From Gammaproteobacteria bacterium (GTDB lineage Bacteria; Pseudomonadota; Gammaproteobacteria; Pseudomonadales; Azotimanducaceae), in contig VXYV01000049.1 in assembly GCA_009845835.1 (NCBI GenBank), positions 1 through 33,721 of the forward strand: a stretch of DNA of 33,721 nucleotides. The letters are read 5' to 3'. The notes under the pieces were generated by a model that was not told the DNA's origin, did no database searches, and worked only from the letters and a program-made list of their open reading frames with translations. A program made the position numbers and the translations under genes. This document shows positions 1 to 8,447 of the stretch, piece by piece (positions within the stretch are counted from its first letter, which is position 1; every line of letters begins with the position of its first letter).

Positions 1-72
1 ATACTTAATTGGTCATATCGATCAATTTGGGTTCTCCAATTGTTTTCTGTCGACTTTTGAAATTCCTCAACT

Positions 73-942
73 TCAACGTTTTCCCAAATAAACATCGGTG
101 ATACTAATACGATTGTGTCCTAGTTCTTGACTTACCTGCAATCGCGCGTGCTCGTCGATCTTCCGTTGTTCCTCAGTCATGTCGTTGAACTTTGGACCAT
201 TTTCAAAAGGTGATGGCCAACCCGTGAGCACTCGATAGCGACGTTGGGCGTAGCCATGACGCAACCCATGAAGGTTGTAGAGGTTTTGCTTTTTAAGCTC
301 ACTGATATATCTATCAAACCATTGTTTGTACGATAGTTGACTAGGGATCATTGAACCACCCCCAGCTATCTTTCGAGTCCTGTCGACTAGAACTCGTTGA
401 CACTCCGTGATTAGTGGAATAGTTCGGGGACGGCCGCCTTTTGTCCATGAACCTTTCATTGCAAGATGATCTTGTTGATCAGCATAAGATGGTTGAAACA
501 GTAGGCTTTCTTGTCGACGAAGCCCGAATTCTTGTTGTAGTTCAATACTGAGTCGAATCCGTTCATCGCTGATGTGGTTCAGTATGTCTTGATTTAGGTA
601 TTGGGCTTTAGACGAATCTGGAATTAAAGAACGCTTTGGGATACGCAGTGAGTCATTCTCTTCTGGCAGCAGGTCGTATTTCCCAACTTTTCGTGCCCAC
701 CAGCGTACAAAGACAAGCAGATTCTTCTGGCTGCCAGCCGAAATCTCGAGTTCTTGCCAATGTTTGACAAGAGCAATCACATGTTTGCGTTTGAGTGCAT
801 GTACATTCATTTGGTTGAAGCCAAGTTCGCGCAAATCGCGTGCGATACGCAACAGGCTTGCTTTCCGTTGGACTTGAGTGCCGTAACTACCGTCACGGTT
901 ATTGCGCAACATCTCTTTGAACTCATACTCTAGTTGACGCAT
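73..942 (-). CDS. Tyrosine recombinase / integrase-domain protein
   Basis: A 289-residue tyrosine recombinase that would cut and rejoin DNA through a phosphotyrosine intermediate. All catalytic positions are visible: Arg142 or Arg143 in EFGLRRQES, Lys168 in SWTKGGRPR, HxxR at 225-228 (HGLRH), His276 in ELGHNR and Tyr285 in TDVYLGKR close to the C-terminus. The N-terminal 110 residues look like the helical SAM-like DNA-binding domain of the Integrase_1/Phage_int_SAM_2 group. The start lies 6 bases after the TraG-family stop, so it is probably the last gene of that transcript. Its place beside conjugation genes fits an accessory ICE recombinase. Whether it is the integrase that moves the element cannot be told, because no attachment site is visible. 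Confidence 0.85.
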   Translation of the reverse strand: MRQLEYEFKEMLRNNRDGSYGTQVQRKASLLRIARDLRELGFNQMNVHALKRKHVIALVKHWQELEISAGSQKNLLVFVRWWARKVGKYDLLPEENDSLRIPKRSLIPDSSKAQYLNQDILNHISDERIRLSIELQQEFGLRRQESLLFQPSYADQQDHLAMKGSWTKGGRPRTIPLITECQRVLVDRTRKIAGGGSMIPSQLSYKQWFDRYISELKKQNLYNLHGLRHGYAQRRYRVLTGWPSPFENGPKFNDMTEEQRKIDEHARLQVSQELGHNRISITDVYLGKR

Positions 943-948
943 ACCGGA

Positions 949-2493
949 TTAGAAAGGTTTAGGGACAAGATTCACTCGTCGCCCCATGGGATCAGTATGC
1001 CGGCTGAACGGGTTCATGACGGCATTGAGACTTTGGGCGGCAGTGATTCCAGCCCAACCCAGCATCGCACTCCAAAGAATGGGTAAACCAATGTAAAGAC
1101 AAGTGGTCACGATATTGAGGACTACTCGTTTCGTGGTTTGTTCGCCGGAGTTGGTAATGAATTCGAATAGTAAATCGAAATCCGGATACATCGCCGTGAT
1201 AAGGTTTTGGTCAATCCATTGAGCAAGATACCAAAGCACGGTCCAGAACTTGACGCCGAAGATCGCGATCGCGATTAAAAGCATTCCGCTTAACGAATAA
1301 CGCGAGAACACGATCACTAGTGGGAGGAGAGAATAAATACCCATGAGGACAACCGCCTGGATCATGGGAGCTGCAGAGATCACGCCAGTCACAATAACAC
1401 TGAAAACCAAACCAACCCCGACAGCACTGAATGAATACGCAAGACCTTTCAGTTTGTTTTCTATTTGACCGGACAAGCCACTTGTAAAAGTATTGTTTTG
1501 TGCGATGTTGTTGTCGGTCCATGTATCTGGTGTGTGGAGTAGGGTAGTGCGCGCGACTAGATCTAGCCTGCGTTCGGTAGCTAGCGCGGGTGCTAGGTTA
1601 TAAAACAACGTTGCAAAACCCGAGGCTGATTTATCGGCCGCATCAACTAGTTTTGCCCGTAATCCACGATTAGGGAGTTCCCACCAAATGTCGCAATAAG
1701 GTCGACCATAGGTTGGTGGATTAGTAGGATCGTATTCGGTGTCGCGGACCGCAACATAGGGCCAACCATCGATAGGTTTTCTTGCCCGTAAAGAATTGTA
1801 ATAGCCTGGCGTATTACGATAGACATGCGAGCCGATCCAATCGGTATCGGCTTCGCCATATCGTTGAAGACTAGAGTCTATTGCAGAAGAACTAGGACGT
1901 TCGCGTAAATACTTGGAGCGTGCGGGGATGTAGCACGAACTGGAAAATTCCGCGACCTCCTGACGAATACGCCGATCTTCAATCGTCGTTAATCGCGCCA
2001 GTTGAGTGAGATGGCGAATTTCTGACGCGCGAGGTAGTCCCTCGACGACCGCATGATTAAAACCCGAAGAGAACGCGATCACGGCGTACCACCACATCGG
2101 TACATCAATCGTATCAATCGCTCCCTCAAAACCCGTATCGCCAAATGAACTCTCAGCCGACCCGAAATTTATGGTAGAAGGACTGAGATTACCTTTAGTT
2201 GGGGGAGGGGTATAACTGAGTGTCGAGGCAACAAATGGTGTTAAATGCATGGGTTGAGCAGCGAAGATCACCACGATTAGCGCAATGAGCAGTTCGTGTT
2301 CCATCTTTCGAAGAGAAATCCCACTAGATATCGCGTGTGAGGTTTCAGCAGCAGGTTCACGCCAGTTATCGATTACGATCCCTAAGAACGGTAAAAAGAC
2401 GATCCCGGTACCGACTAGTACGTCCCAAATTGTTCCATAGAACATCCAACCAAACATGGTCGAATAGAGTTCAAGATAACTATCGACGTTCAT
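949..2493 (-). CDS. Conjugal transfer protein, TraG N-terminal family
   Basis: A 514-residue inner-membrane protein resembling the TraG N-terminal domain proteins (PF07916) of MPF_G-type ICEs, which act in mating-pair stabilisation and entry exclusion. Hydrophobic segments lie near residues 15-40 and 68-90 and in a cluster at about 350-490, with a long hydrophilic part between them. The family word WWYAVIAFSSGFNHA is present around residue 135, and a Cys/Trp-rich stretch (PYCDIWWELPNRGLR) around 270. The start ATG overlaps the stop of the upstream 118-residue gene by 4 bases (ATGA), showing translational coupling. The integrase follows 6 bases downstream. In related elements the gene sits directly after the PFL_4710/PFL_4711 genes, which here are 25 kb away. 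Confidence 0.85.
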   Translation of the reverse strand: MNVDSYLELYSTMFGWMFYGTIWDVLVGTGIVFLPFLGIVIDNWREPAAETSHAISSGISLRKMEHELLIALIVVIFAAQPMHLTPFVASTLSYTPPPTKGNLSPSTINFGSAESSFGDTGFEGAIDTIDVPMWWYAVIAFSSGFNHAVVEGLPRASEIRHLTQLARLTTIEDRRIRQEVAEFSSSCYIPARSKYLRERPSSSAIDSSLQRYGEADTDWIGSHVYRNTPGYYNSLRARKPIDGWPYVAVRDTEYDPTNPPTYGRPYCDIWWELPNRGLRAKLVDAADKSASGFATLFYNLAPALATERRLDLVARTTLLHTPDTWTDNNIAQNNTFTSGLSGQIENKLKGLAYSFSAVGVGLVFSVIVTGVISAAPMIQAVVLMGIYSLLPLVIVFSRYSLSGMLLIAIAIFGVKFWTVLWYLAQWIDQNLITAMYPDFDLLFEFITNSGEQTTKRVVLNIVTTCLYIGLPILWSAMLGWAGITAAQSLNAVMNPFSRHTDPMGRRVNLVPKPF

Positions 2494-2846
2494 TGGAAGA
2501 GTATCGCGACTAACTTAGCAATCAAGCTTTGACCGAGAACCAGCTCCAGGACACAAATCCAGATGGCGAGGCGAAAGGTTCTTGTTTGGGTTAATTGTCG
2601 GAAAGTCAATGCTGAGGGATTGAGCGACTCATCGATTTCACTCTGTTTGAGTTCAGAATGGTACAACCAAGTTATGATGCCTGCGAAGCCAAGAACTCGT
2701 AGAACAGTAAGCCACCAGTGGTATTTTTCGAACCAGATTTTTGCGGTTGACAAAGATTGTTCGCCGCCGAGAACGAACCACAGGATGATTAGCACACCAC
2801 CAATCAAAGTAAGTACGAGGCTCGGTTTTGTGAATTTTCGTTGCAT
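2490..2846 (-). CDS. Small membrane protein of the conjugation operon
   Basis: A 118-residue protein with three likely membrane helices (about residues 10-28, 44-62 and 93-115) and a charged loop between the second and third. Conjugation modules of the PFL_47xx type carry a small hypothetical membrane protein between the PFL_4711 gene and the TraG-family gene, and this one fits by size, topology and 4-base overlap with TraG. I recognise no motif that gives a function. It is the first gene of the left block. The upstream DNA is homologous to that upstream of the TraU-like gene at the other end of the window, which suggests a duplicated promoter. Confidence 0.75.
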   Translation of the reverse strand: MQRKFTKPSLVLTLIGGVLIILWFVLGGEQSLSTAKIWFEKYHWWLTVLRVLGFAGIITWLYHSELKQSEIDESLNPSALTFRQLTQTRTFRLAIWICVLELVLGQSLIAKLVAILFQ

Positions 2847-2850
2847 TGAT

Positions 2851-2936
2851 GGTTTGATTCACCGACAGTTGCAAAGTGCGGGAATAAATTGTGAGAATTT
2901 CGCGGCGTGAGAATAGGTTTTTCCACGTCAAGGATT
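2851..2936 (-). promoter_or_regulatory. Upstream region shared with the TraU-like gene (copy A)
   Basis: This stretch just upstream of the 118-residue gene aligns by eye with 31103-31177 just upstream of the TraU-like gene. Shared words in the same order are GGTTTGA, AAAGTG, AATTGTG, ATTT, GTGAGAA, TTTTC, ACGTCA and GGATT. Both copies have the same orientation relative to the downstream minus-strand gene and both run into a stem-loop. It is probably a duplicated promoter or operator; no single -10/-35 pair is convincing. Confidence 0.55.
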
Positions 2937-2950
2937 TGCGCGAAATCCTT
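2930..2950. other. Perfect stem-loop upstream of the left conjugation block
   Basis: AAGGATTT (2930-2937) pairs with AAATCCTT (2943-2950) around the loop GCGCG. It adjoins the region shared with 31103-31177, where a weaker hairpin (ATTGAG/CTCAAT, 31176-31196) occupies the same relative place. There is no U-tract, so it may be an operator or mRNA leader structure rather than a terminator. Confidence 0.45.
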
Positions 2951-3108
2951 CTCGGAATAATTCCAAACTCAGGGTTCCATTGATGCAAGCGGTTCGGAAC
3001 TTCTCGTACATGTTGAAGTTCGATCAAAAGCGACCTTAAATATCAATTTGTATAGTTACAATATATGCGTATGCCAATAGCGATGTTTAAATAGAACTAG
3101 TAAAGCGA

Positions 3109-3615
3109 ATGAATGAAAAAGAAATTTTGATACCGGGGTTCGATGTGGGAGTCCCACTATACACACGTGCGGGAGACCGAGTACCTACATCAAAAGCCAA
3201 TTACTTGAGTGGATTTTCAGCAGAGGAAATGGACAAAATCAATCAAAAGTCATTTCCGAATATGGAGAGAAGGTCGCTCGACCCGAGTTATAATTGTATG
3301 GGAATGGTTTTTGCCTTTCGACGCGCGTGGGTAGAACCGAAACATGTTTCGCGACTCCTTATTGAAGATGAATATTACGAGGTTGGTCGGATGAATACGA
3401 TGCCCGGAGATTTAGTTGGCTACTACGGCGAAAAAGACCGTCAGAACTTAAAACACATAGGGATAATCGTCGCAAAAAGTCGAGACATAGAAAAAGCAGA
3501 TTGGAATATCCAGGTACTTAGCAAATGGGGATTGTATGGGGAGTACCTCCACGACGAAGGCGATGTTCCTAATCATTTTGGAAACCTTCGAATCTATTAT
3601 TCAGAAAGAAAATGA
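3109..3615 (+). CDS. Possible papain/NlpC-like cysteine protein, first gene of a three-gene operon
   Basis: A 168-residue protein with no signal peptide. The word SYNCMGMVFAFRRAW places Cys63 in the same setting as the YNCIAWA motif of DUF7689-type proteins, of which the gene at 28011 is a clear example. His116 in LKHIGIIV follows a PGDLVGYYGE stretch like that seen in NlpC/P60-type folds. A Cys-His hydrolase is therefore a reasonable guess, but overall similarity to the other family member is low. The stop overlaps the next start by 4 bases (ATGA), so it is coupled to 3612-4304. It is the first cargo gene inside the left boundary and is divergent from the conjugation genes. A TACAAT -10-like box near 3057 may drive it. 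Confidence 0.6.
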   Translation: MNEKEILIPGFDVGVPLYTRAGDRVPTSKANYLSGFSAEEMDKINQKSFPNMERRSLDPSYNCMGMVFAFRRAWVEPKHVSRLLIEDEYYEVGRMNTMPGDLVGYYGEKDRQNLKHIGIIVAKSRDIEKADWNIQVLSKWGLYGEYLHDEGDVPNHFGNLRIYYSERK

Positions 3616-4304
3616 ACTTGAACGAACAACGGGAAATCGAGTCTTTACATTTTGACATTCGAGCAAATATAGCTTCTGGGCTAGATGTCTTATTGTCAGT
3701 AATCACTGATGACACTGCAGTGTTATCTTTACAAAAAAAGCTCCGAGAAGATTCGTCTGTGATTTACAGTCTTTTGGCTGCAATGAGGAGATTGAGAGAT
3801 TCGAAATATGATGAACAGTGTAGGAATCCGTACGACACGGCAATGACCACCTATGGCTGGATTATTGTTAGTGTATACCCAAACCTTACTGGATTAGTGG
3901 CAGATTTGTTGCGCTCTTTGCCAAACGCGTGGTGGTCTCTTTATCTGGCTCGAGATTATCAGTCTCGGATACAACAAAAGAATTTAGTCTCTCATGTTCC
4001 AAATGGCACGGTATTTGAGAGCATTGAGGACGAAAACGAAGTTTCATTTTGGAGAGCAGAGACGAATTTTTGTTCTCCTAGTCGAAACAGCGATTTAACA
4101 CTAGGATTAATAAAGGTTGAGCGGCGGAACGAAAGTGATAGGCGAGGTACTTTTATTCAAGAAATTCAAGCAAATTTAGGAGGCAACCGAGCTCTTGATG
4201 AGTTCAGTATTGTTCCCAATTCAATCAATACTGCTCATAAGAGTAAGGATTTAGATTCGAAAGCTGTTCTAACTAATTACGAAAGTCTGAGTGCTGCCGC
4301 GTGA
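3612..4304 (+). CDS. Unrecognised 230-residue protein, middle gene of the operon
   Basis: I do not recognise this protein. The first 120 residues look mainly alpha-helical (acidic start, LREDSSVIYSLLAAMRRL, then a Trp/Tyr-rich semi-hydrophobic part around 80-115). The last 80 or so residues are polar and probably disordered. No signal peptide or clear membrane helix is present. It is embedded between its neighbours by 4-base overlaps at both ends (ATGA and GTGA), so all three are probably made in fixed ratio and may act together. The helical half could be an adaptor or immunity module for the Cys-His protein upstream; this is inference from context only. Confidence 0.65.
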   Translation: MNLNEQREIESLHFDIRANIASGLDVLLSVITDDTAVLSLQKKLREDSSVIYSLLAAMRRLRDSKYDEQCRNPYDTAMTTYGWIIVSVYPNLTGLVADLLRSLPNAWWSLYLARDYQSRIQQKNLVSHVPNGTVFESIEDENEVSFWRAETNFCSPSRNSDLTLGLIKVERRNESDRRGTFIQEIQANLGGNRALDEFSIVPNSINTAHKSKDLDSKAVLTNYESLSAAA

Positions 4305-4738
4305 AGCATCGTTTCGCGATTTTATGTCAAGTGTCTGTTGTAGATACGCTTACTCACAACATTAGTTTGTTCAATCTGATTGATCGGTTCCAGGTAGATT
4401 TAGATAACGTTGCTGTGGCCGGAAAAGAATCGGAAAACGGCAAGCCTGTATCCGTCCCTTTTGCAGCCCACTTAGTCGTCATGTCGGAACGATCAAAAAC
4501 TAGTACGCCAGAGTCATGTGCAGCTAGGATAGTTTTACAGCTTCCTAGTGGTAAAGAAATCGGTCCGTCACTATTTCGTATTGATCTATCAGAATTTCGC
4601 CGTACCCATAATGTTATTCGATTCAATGTTTTTCCGTACTGTGGTGTTGGGAGATATTTGTTTGACGTGGAATACAACAACAGTGAAACCGGAAAGTGGG
4701 AAAAAGTAGATTCGGTTCCGCTAGAAGTTGAAGTGTAG
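4301..4738 (+). CDS. Beta-rich protein resembling DUF6941, last gene of the operon
   Basis: A 145-residue protein starting at GTG in the sequence GTGA, which overlaps the preceding stop. The opening pattern (FAILCQVSVVDTLTHNISLF), alternating hydrophobic strands throughout and the end VEYNNSETGKWEKVDSVPL suggest a small all-beta fold. It is reminiscent of the DUF6941 proteins, which begin with a Cys/Asp strand pair and a statement-like NxxSLxN/IG turn. The family call is tentative. It has no signal peptide and should be cytoplasmic. Position as third gene of a tightly overlapping operon argues for a shared function with the two upstream genes. Confidence 0.6.
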   Translation: MKHRFAILCQVSVVDTLTHNISLFNLIDRFQVDLDNVAVAGKESENGKPVSVPFAAHLVVMSERSKTSTPESCAARIVLQLPSGKEIGPSLFRIDLSEFRRTHNVIRFNVFPYCGVGRYLFDVEYNNSETGKWEKVDSVPLEVEV

Positions 4739-5421
4739 TAAGTAAGTATTGGTTTGGACACTTTCGTACGACACAGAAGTTACGGAAGTATCTAAATTTT
4801 GGCACAAGGTCCCCACACAATTTTTAGGACTCTTTTTAAGCTAAGTTATTGATCAAAATGTTCGCAAATTGTTGGGACATGTGAACATGCAACAACCCTC
4901 CGTTGCTAACATTTCTATAGTTTCGAGGCGTGGCTAATGTCAACATTCCTTTCATTCACATATCCCAATCATTGCTGACAGAATGATTGATAGCTATACC
5001 AATGGATGCCTGAGTAAAGACTTGACGTAACCCACTCAATTCCATGTTTTACAGACATGATGCAGCTAGTCACTCATTGGATTTGGCTTGTCATTGCGTT
5101 CGTTCTCTTCCCCGTTTGTGTCGTCGTTGTTCCCAAATATTTCGAAGGTAATGTCCACACCATAATCAAAACTTCATCAGCTGAATAACTATCGTAATCG
5201 GAAGAGTTCGACGCTTAAGACATCAGCCAAAATGACTAGTTAGCGTCTTGAATACCAAGTCAAAAACCAATTTTCTCACCATAACATTCAATGTATGCGA
5301 AATGTAGTATTGCGGTCTGCTATGTGCATTCCACAAAATATGCGTGTGTATGTTGAGACCATGTGTAAACTCGACAACATCATGTATGAAAATCAGTGAG
5401 ATATCTCGGGAGAATAATCGA
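4739..5421. other. Intergenic stretch with one possible small ORF
   Basis: No long reading frame is convincing here. It holds only the possible 43-residue membrane ORF at 5057-5188 and AT-rich DNA before the DUF4268-type gene. The longer frame that opens at 5344 is unlikely to begin there, because a better start with a ribosome-binding site lies at 5422. Confidence 0.5.
5057..5188 (+). CDS. Possible 43-residue single-helix membrane peptide
   Basis: ATG ATG at 5057 opens a frame of 43 codons ending in TAA. Residues 8-27 (HWIWLVIAFVLFPVCVVVV) are strongly hydrophobic and are followed by a polar tail. No clear ribosome-binding site is seen, and there is no known family. It could be a chance frame. 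Confidence 0.3.
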   Translation: MMQLVTHWIWLVIAFVLFPVCVVVVPKYFEGNVHTIIKTSSAE

Positions 5422-6375
5422 ATGGAAATTTCGGAACTGGGACGCCTGGAACAGGTAGATGTTCGAACCGTTTGGACAAACGAAGCCTCGGAATTTACAC
5501 CTTGGCTTGCACGTCAAGAGAACCTCAAAATTTTGGGAGAAACACTTGGATTGAGTCTAGAAACCGAATCCGTCGAAAGGGAAGTCGGTTCCTTCCGAGC
5601 AGACATTGTTTGCTCGGATACCAATACAGACACAACTGTTCTGATTGAGAATCAACTGGCGCGGACAGATCATGATCATTTAGGCAAACTACTCACATAC
5701 GCCGCTGGTCTGCAGGCAAAAACGGTGCTTTGGATAGTCACCCAAGTTAGAGACGAGCACCGTGCAGCGTTGGATTGGTTAAACACTATAACTCCAGATG
5801 ACTTCAGCTTTTTTGGCGTGGAGATTGAATTGTTGAGAATTGGTGTGTCTCCTATAGCTCCTCGTTTCAATATTGTCTCAATGCCAAACGACTGGTCTAG
5901 ATCGGTGGGAATCGTGACGGGAAATAGGGCAACGTCAGAAACGAAACTAATGCAGCTGGAATATTGGGATGGACTTCAAAGTGTACTCAATGACTTTAAT
6001 GGATCTGTTTCTGGTAATAAAAAACCTCAGCCAAAGGGATGGATGACATACGCAATCGGTAGAGGTGACCTTTGTCTTGCCGCTGCGATGCAAATCAAAC
6101 AACGGTGGGTTTGAGTGGAACTCTACATTTCGGGTGAAGAAGCAAGCGAGCGTCTAATTCGGCTTGAAGAAGATAAAGACCAAATTGAAAAGGAGCTTGG
6201 TTTTGAACTCGAGTGGGGCGATCAATCTTCTGAAGCTAGACATCAGCGAATTTCACATTACCTACGTGACACTGATCCTACAGACAAAGCGGATTGGAGT
6301 AACCAGCACAATTGGATTGCCAACAATCTGAACGTTATGTATCGTGTCTTTGTTGATCGCGTAAAGAATCTTTGA
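5422..6375 (+). pseudogene. DUF4268-type nuclease-like gene interrupted by an in-frame TGA
   Basis: Two segments lie in one reading frame, separated only by TGA at 6112-6114. The first 230 codons (5422-6111) contain a PD-(D/E)xK-like core: SFRADIV followed by VLIENQLARTDHDHLGKLL, giving D...ExQ, with a helix and strand pattern typical of the fold. The second segment (86 codons) has the usual end of DUF4268 domains: a Leu/Glu helix, KELGFELEW, then a Trp-rich tail ending VFVDRV. Restoring CGA (Arg) for TGA gives RVELYI, as expected for the family, and a normal length near 317 residues. The chosen start at 5422 has GGGAGA eight bases upstream. Other genes in the window end in TGA, so this is a nonsense mutation or sequence error, not a recoded codon. 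Confidence 0.75.
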
Positions 6376-6835
6376 GTTTCCAACATTCTCAAACTGAGAA
6401 CGCATTTCATGCGTCATAGTTACTATTGAGGGCTTTTCTCAATTGATCAAATTGAGTGACCAACTTAGTCCGCAAATCCGTCTTTTTAAGTCGCAGACTC
6501 AGGTTTGAAATATAGAAATTTGGACCCAAGTGTGCCTGTTCACATTAACCCTACAAGCTGCAAAATTGGCTTGTCAACCAAACCCGATGAACGAATACGA
6601 CATTGGAAGAGAAGGAAGGGCATATCCGTTCCGACTTATTGGCTTCTAGATTGACCTACATTGAACCTGCTTCACTTTCCGGGTCACAGAGTTAACTGGT
6701 GTTGTTGAGCCTGCGTGAGTGTGGTAAAGCATAATTCTGCAGTTCCGAACCGGCATTGGATATGTCAATGAATCGAGGCTTGTTTTAGAATGATTGTTTA
6801 TAATTAGTACAACTAATTGGAAAACAATTTCAGTT
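6376..6835. other. Intergenic stretch with alternative hairpins
   Basis: No supported gene. ATTGAG (6425-6430), CTCAATT (6438-6444) and AATTGAG (6450-6456) can pair in two mutually exclusive ways just after the DUF4268-type gene and might act as a terminator, although no U-tract follows. The minus-strand frame that covers 6646-6909 shows no protein-like character. Confidence 0.4.
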
Positions 6836-7111
6836 ATGGAAGCCTCGACTACGTCACTCAAGAGCAAACGAGATCCAGGCAATCTTCTTCGGTACATCAA
6901 GTACTTCAAGACTATTCAAAATGAACTTGCTGAAAAACATCATGGTAAATACGTTGTAATTTGCCGTGATGCGGTTGTGGGTGTTTTTGAGAATGCCGGC
7001 ATCGCGTTCGTTGAAGGAAAGAAAAAGTTTCCCGATGAACGTATTTTGATTCGGGAGTGTATCCATAAAGAAGAAGAAGTGCCGATAGTGTTTCGTTCTC
7101 GAGTACGATGA
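6836..7111 (+). CDS. DUF5678-like small protein without its protease partner
   Basis: From the ATG at 6836 this encodes 91 residues. The core EKHHGKYVVICRDAVVGVFE followed by an Ala/Phe helix, an ILIRECI strand and an FRSRV end matches the small proteins that normally precede bacterial retropepsin genes. The pair at 31418-32142 in this window is a complete example. Here no retropepsin gene follows. The longer frame from TTG 6794 would add 14 residues unlike the family. Function is unknown; the fold is probably a small alpha/beta domain in the cytoplasm. Confidence 0.65.
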   Translation: MEASTTSLKSKRDPGNLLRYIKYFKTIQNELAEKHHGKYVVICRDAVVGVFENAGIAFVEGKKKFPDERILIRECIHKEEEVPIVFRSRVR

Positions 7112-7307
7112 ACCTAAATTCCAACTGGGCATAACACGTTTTCATTCACTCATAAGTACCCGACTGTTGTTTCAGCAGTAATTACTCAAATGGGAGTATT
7201 TGTACCTCTTGTTGCTTCTCAAATACAAACTATAAATCCCAACTAACTGCAATTTACCTCGGTCATTGATCCAGTAGGAAGTTTTTCTAAAGTGTGTTGT
7301 AGCGTGT

Positions 7308-8045
7308 CTAGCTACTGGGTCGACCAGTGTTAAATAGTGCAGTTAGTTGGACTTTGGGATACATCAGGTGACTTATATAATAAATTGGAACCAGCGAAAG
7401 TACGAGCGTTCCAAGTGGTAGCACATACCGTTTCGATTCATTTCCGGTGTCCCAAGTGTCGAATACTTCTGAAAATGAATACAACTCGAATAATATGCAC
7501 AATCCACCGAATGCACAGAACGACAGAACCGTGATAAGCATTGTGAAAATACAAAACAGCACGACCTTCCAAATTTTTAGCAGCTCAAAGATAATTCCTC
7601 CCAATTCGCGCAATTCCGATCGCACCTCCTCGTCTGAGAATTTATGCCACCACCAATGCATTACTAGGGAAGCAACGATAATAAACCCCAGAACTAGAAA
7701 AACCCCTTGACCGATTGCCCAAAGTATATGTTGTTTGTCTTGGTTTACGCCGAATAGAGAATCGAGGATAACCCAGTAGGTTAGTTTGAGAATAGCAGTC
7801 AGTACAACAAAAAAGAAGCCAATGAACAGCATACAAAGGGAGATGGTTTGAAGAGATTTTTTTGACAACAACCGGCGGGTATTTGCGAGGTGCTGCAACC
7901 GAAAGAATAAAAACAACGGTAGTGCGAATAGTCCGAAGAATAGGATCAAACTTGGCCAATCGATTGTTCCCCATATCACTATAGCGAGTGCGAAGTACAA
8001 CGCGACGATCAGGTATTGAATTTTGATCCAGAGATACAAACTCAT
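7308..8045 (-). CDS. Integral membrane protein of unknown function
   Basis: A 245-residue protein with about six hydrophobic segments (near residues 8-25, 30-48, 68-90, 108-128, 160-188 and 212-228). A WWWHKF and Glu/Arg-rich cytoplasmic loop lies between the fourth and fifth. No signature of a known transporter or enzyme is visible. It is flanked by plus-strand DNA without a clear partner gene. The start ATG at 8045 is the only one that includes the first helix. Confidence 0.65.
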   Translation of the reverse strand: MSLYLWIKIQYLIVALYFALAIVIWGTIDWPSLILFFGLFALPLFLFFRLQHLANTRRLLSKKSLQTISLCMLFIGFFFVVLTAILKLTYWVILDSLFGVNQDKQHILWAIGQGVFLVLGFIIVASLVMHWWWHKFSDEEVRSELRELGGIIFELLKIWKVVLFCIFTMLITVLSFCAFGGLCILFELYSFSEVFDTWDTGNESKRYVLPLGTLVLSLVPIYYISHLMYPKVQLTALFNTGRPSS

Positions 8046-8447
8046 ACTTTCCTAGTTGATTCTGTTGTGATTGTCCTTCTCAAAATCTTCACTTTGATTT
8101 GTTCGACATCAAACGTTATAGGAAACTCACACCAAGCAAACTGGCGGTCAGCAGTTCAGCCGAGTCTTAAAATCATCAAAATTATAAATTTTGTTTGATC
8201 AGAAAAAGATTGATGAACTGATGAGTAAATTTCTTCAGTTCCTAGGCAGTGTGATTATCCGGGTACTCATCGCAGTACTAGTGTTTTTTTCGGTGAAAGG
8301 TAGGAACTCTGACGGAACACTGAAAGCTCCCAAGCCTTCCCCGTATTGTTGGAAAGTTATTGATTAGTAGTCCAACAAAGGTCCCTGTTCAATCGAAACT
8401 CATTGAATTACACTATTCAACTCTTCCATGGTTTCCACTCGATTCGT
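8046..8447. other. Intergenic stretch between two minus-strand membrane genes
   Basis: Apart from the possible 48-residue ORF at 8221-8367 on the plus strand, nothing coding is supported. Confidence 0.4.
8221..8367 (+). CDS. Possible 48-residue membrane peptide
   Basis: ATG at 8221 opens 48 codons ending in TAG. A hydrophobic helix (GSVIIRVLIAVLVFFSV, residues 9-25) is followed by a basic, Pro-rich tail. It resembles the ORF at 5057 in layout but not in sequence. No strong ribosome-binding site. Low confidence. Confidence 0.3.
   Translation: MSKFLQFLGSVIIRVLIAVLVFFSVKGRNSDGTLKAPKPSPYCWKVID

Noticed and set aside
2563..3027. Frames opposite and around the 118-residue membrane gene
   Set aside because: They are shadows in other frames of a gene supported by context and topology.
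6646..6909. Minus-strand frame of 87 codons opposite the DUF5678-like gene
   Set aside because: Antisense overlap with a better-supported gene and no protein-like pattern.
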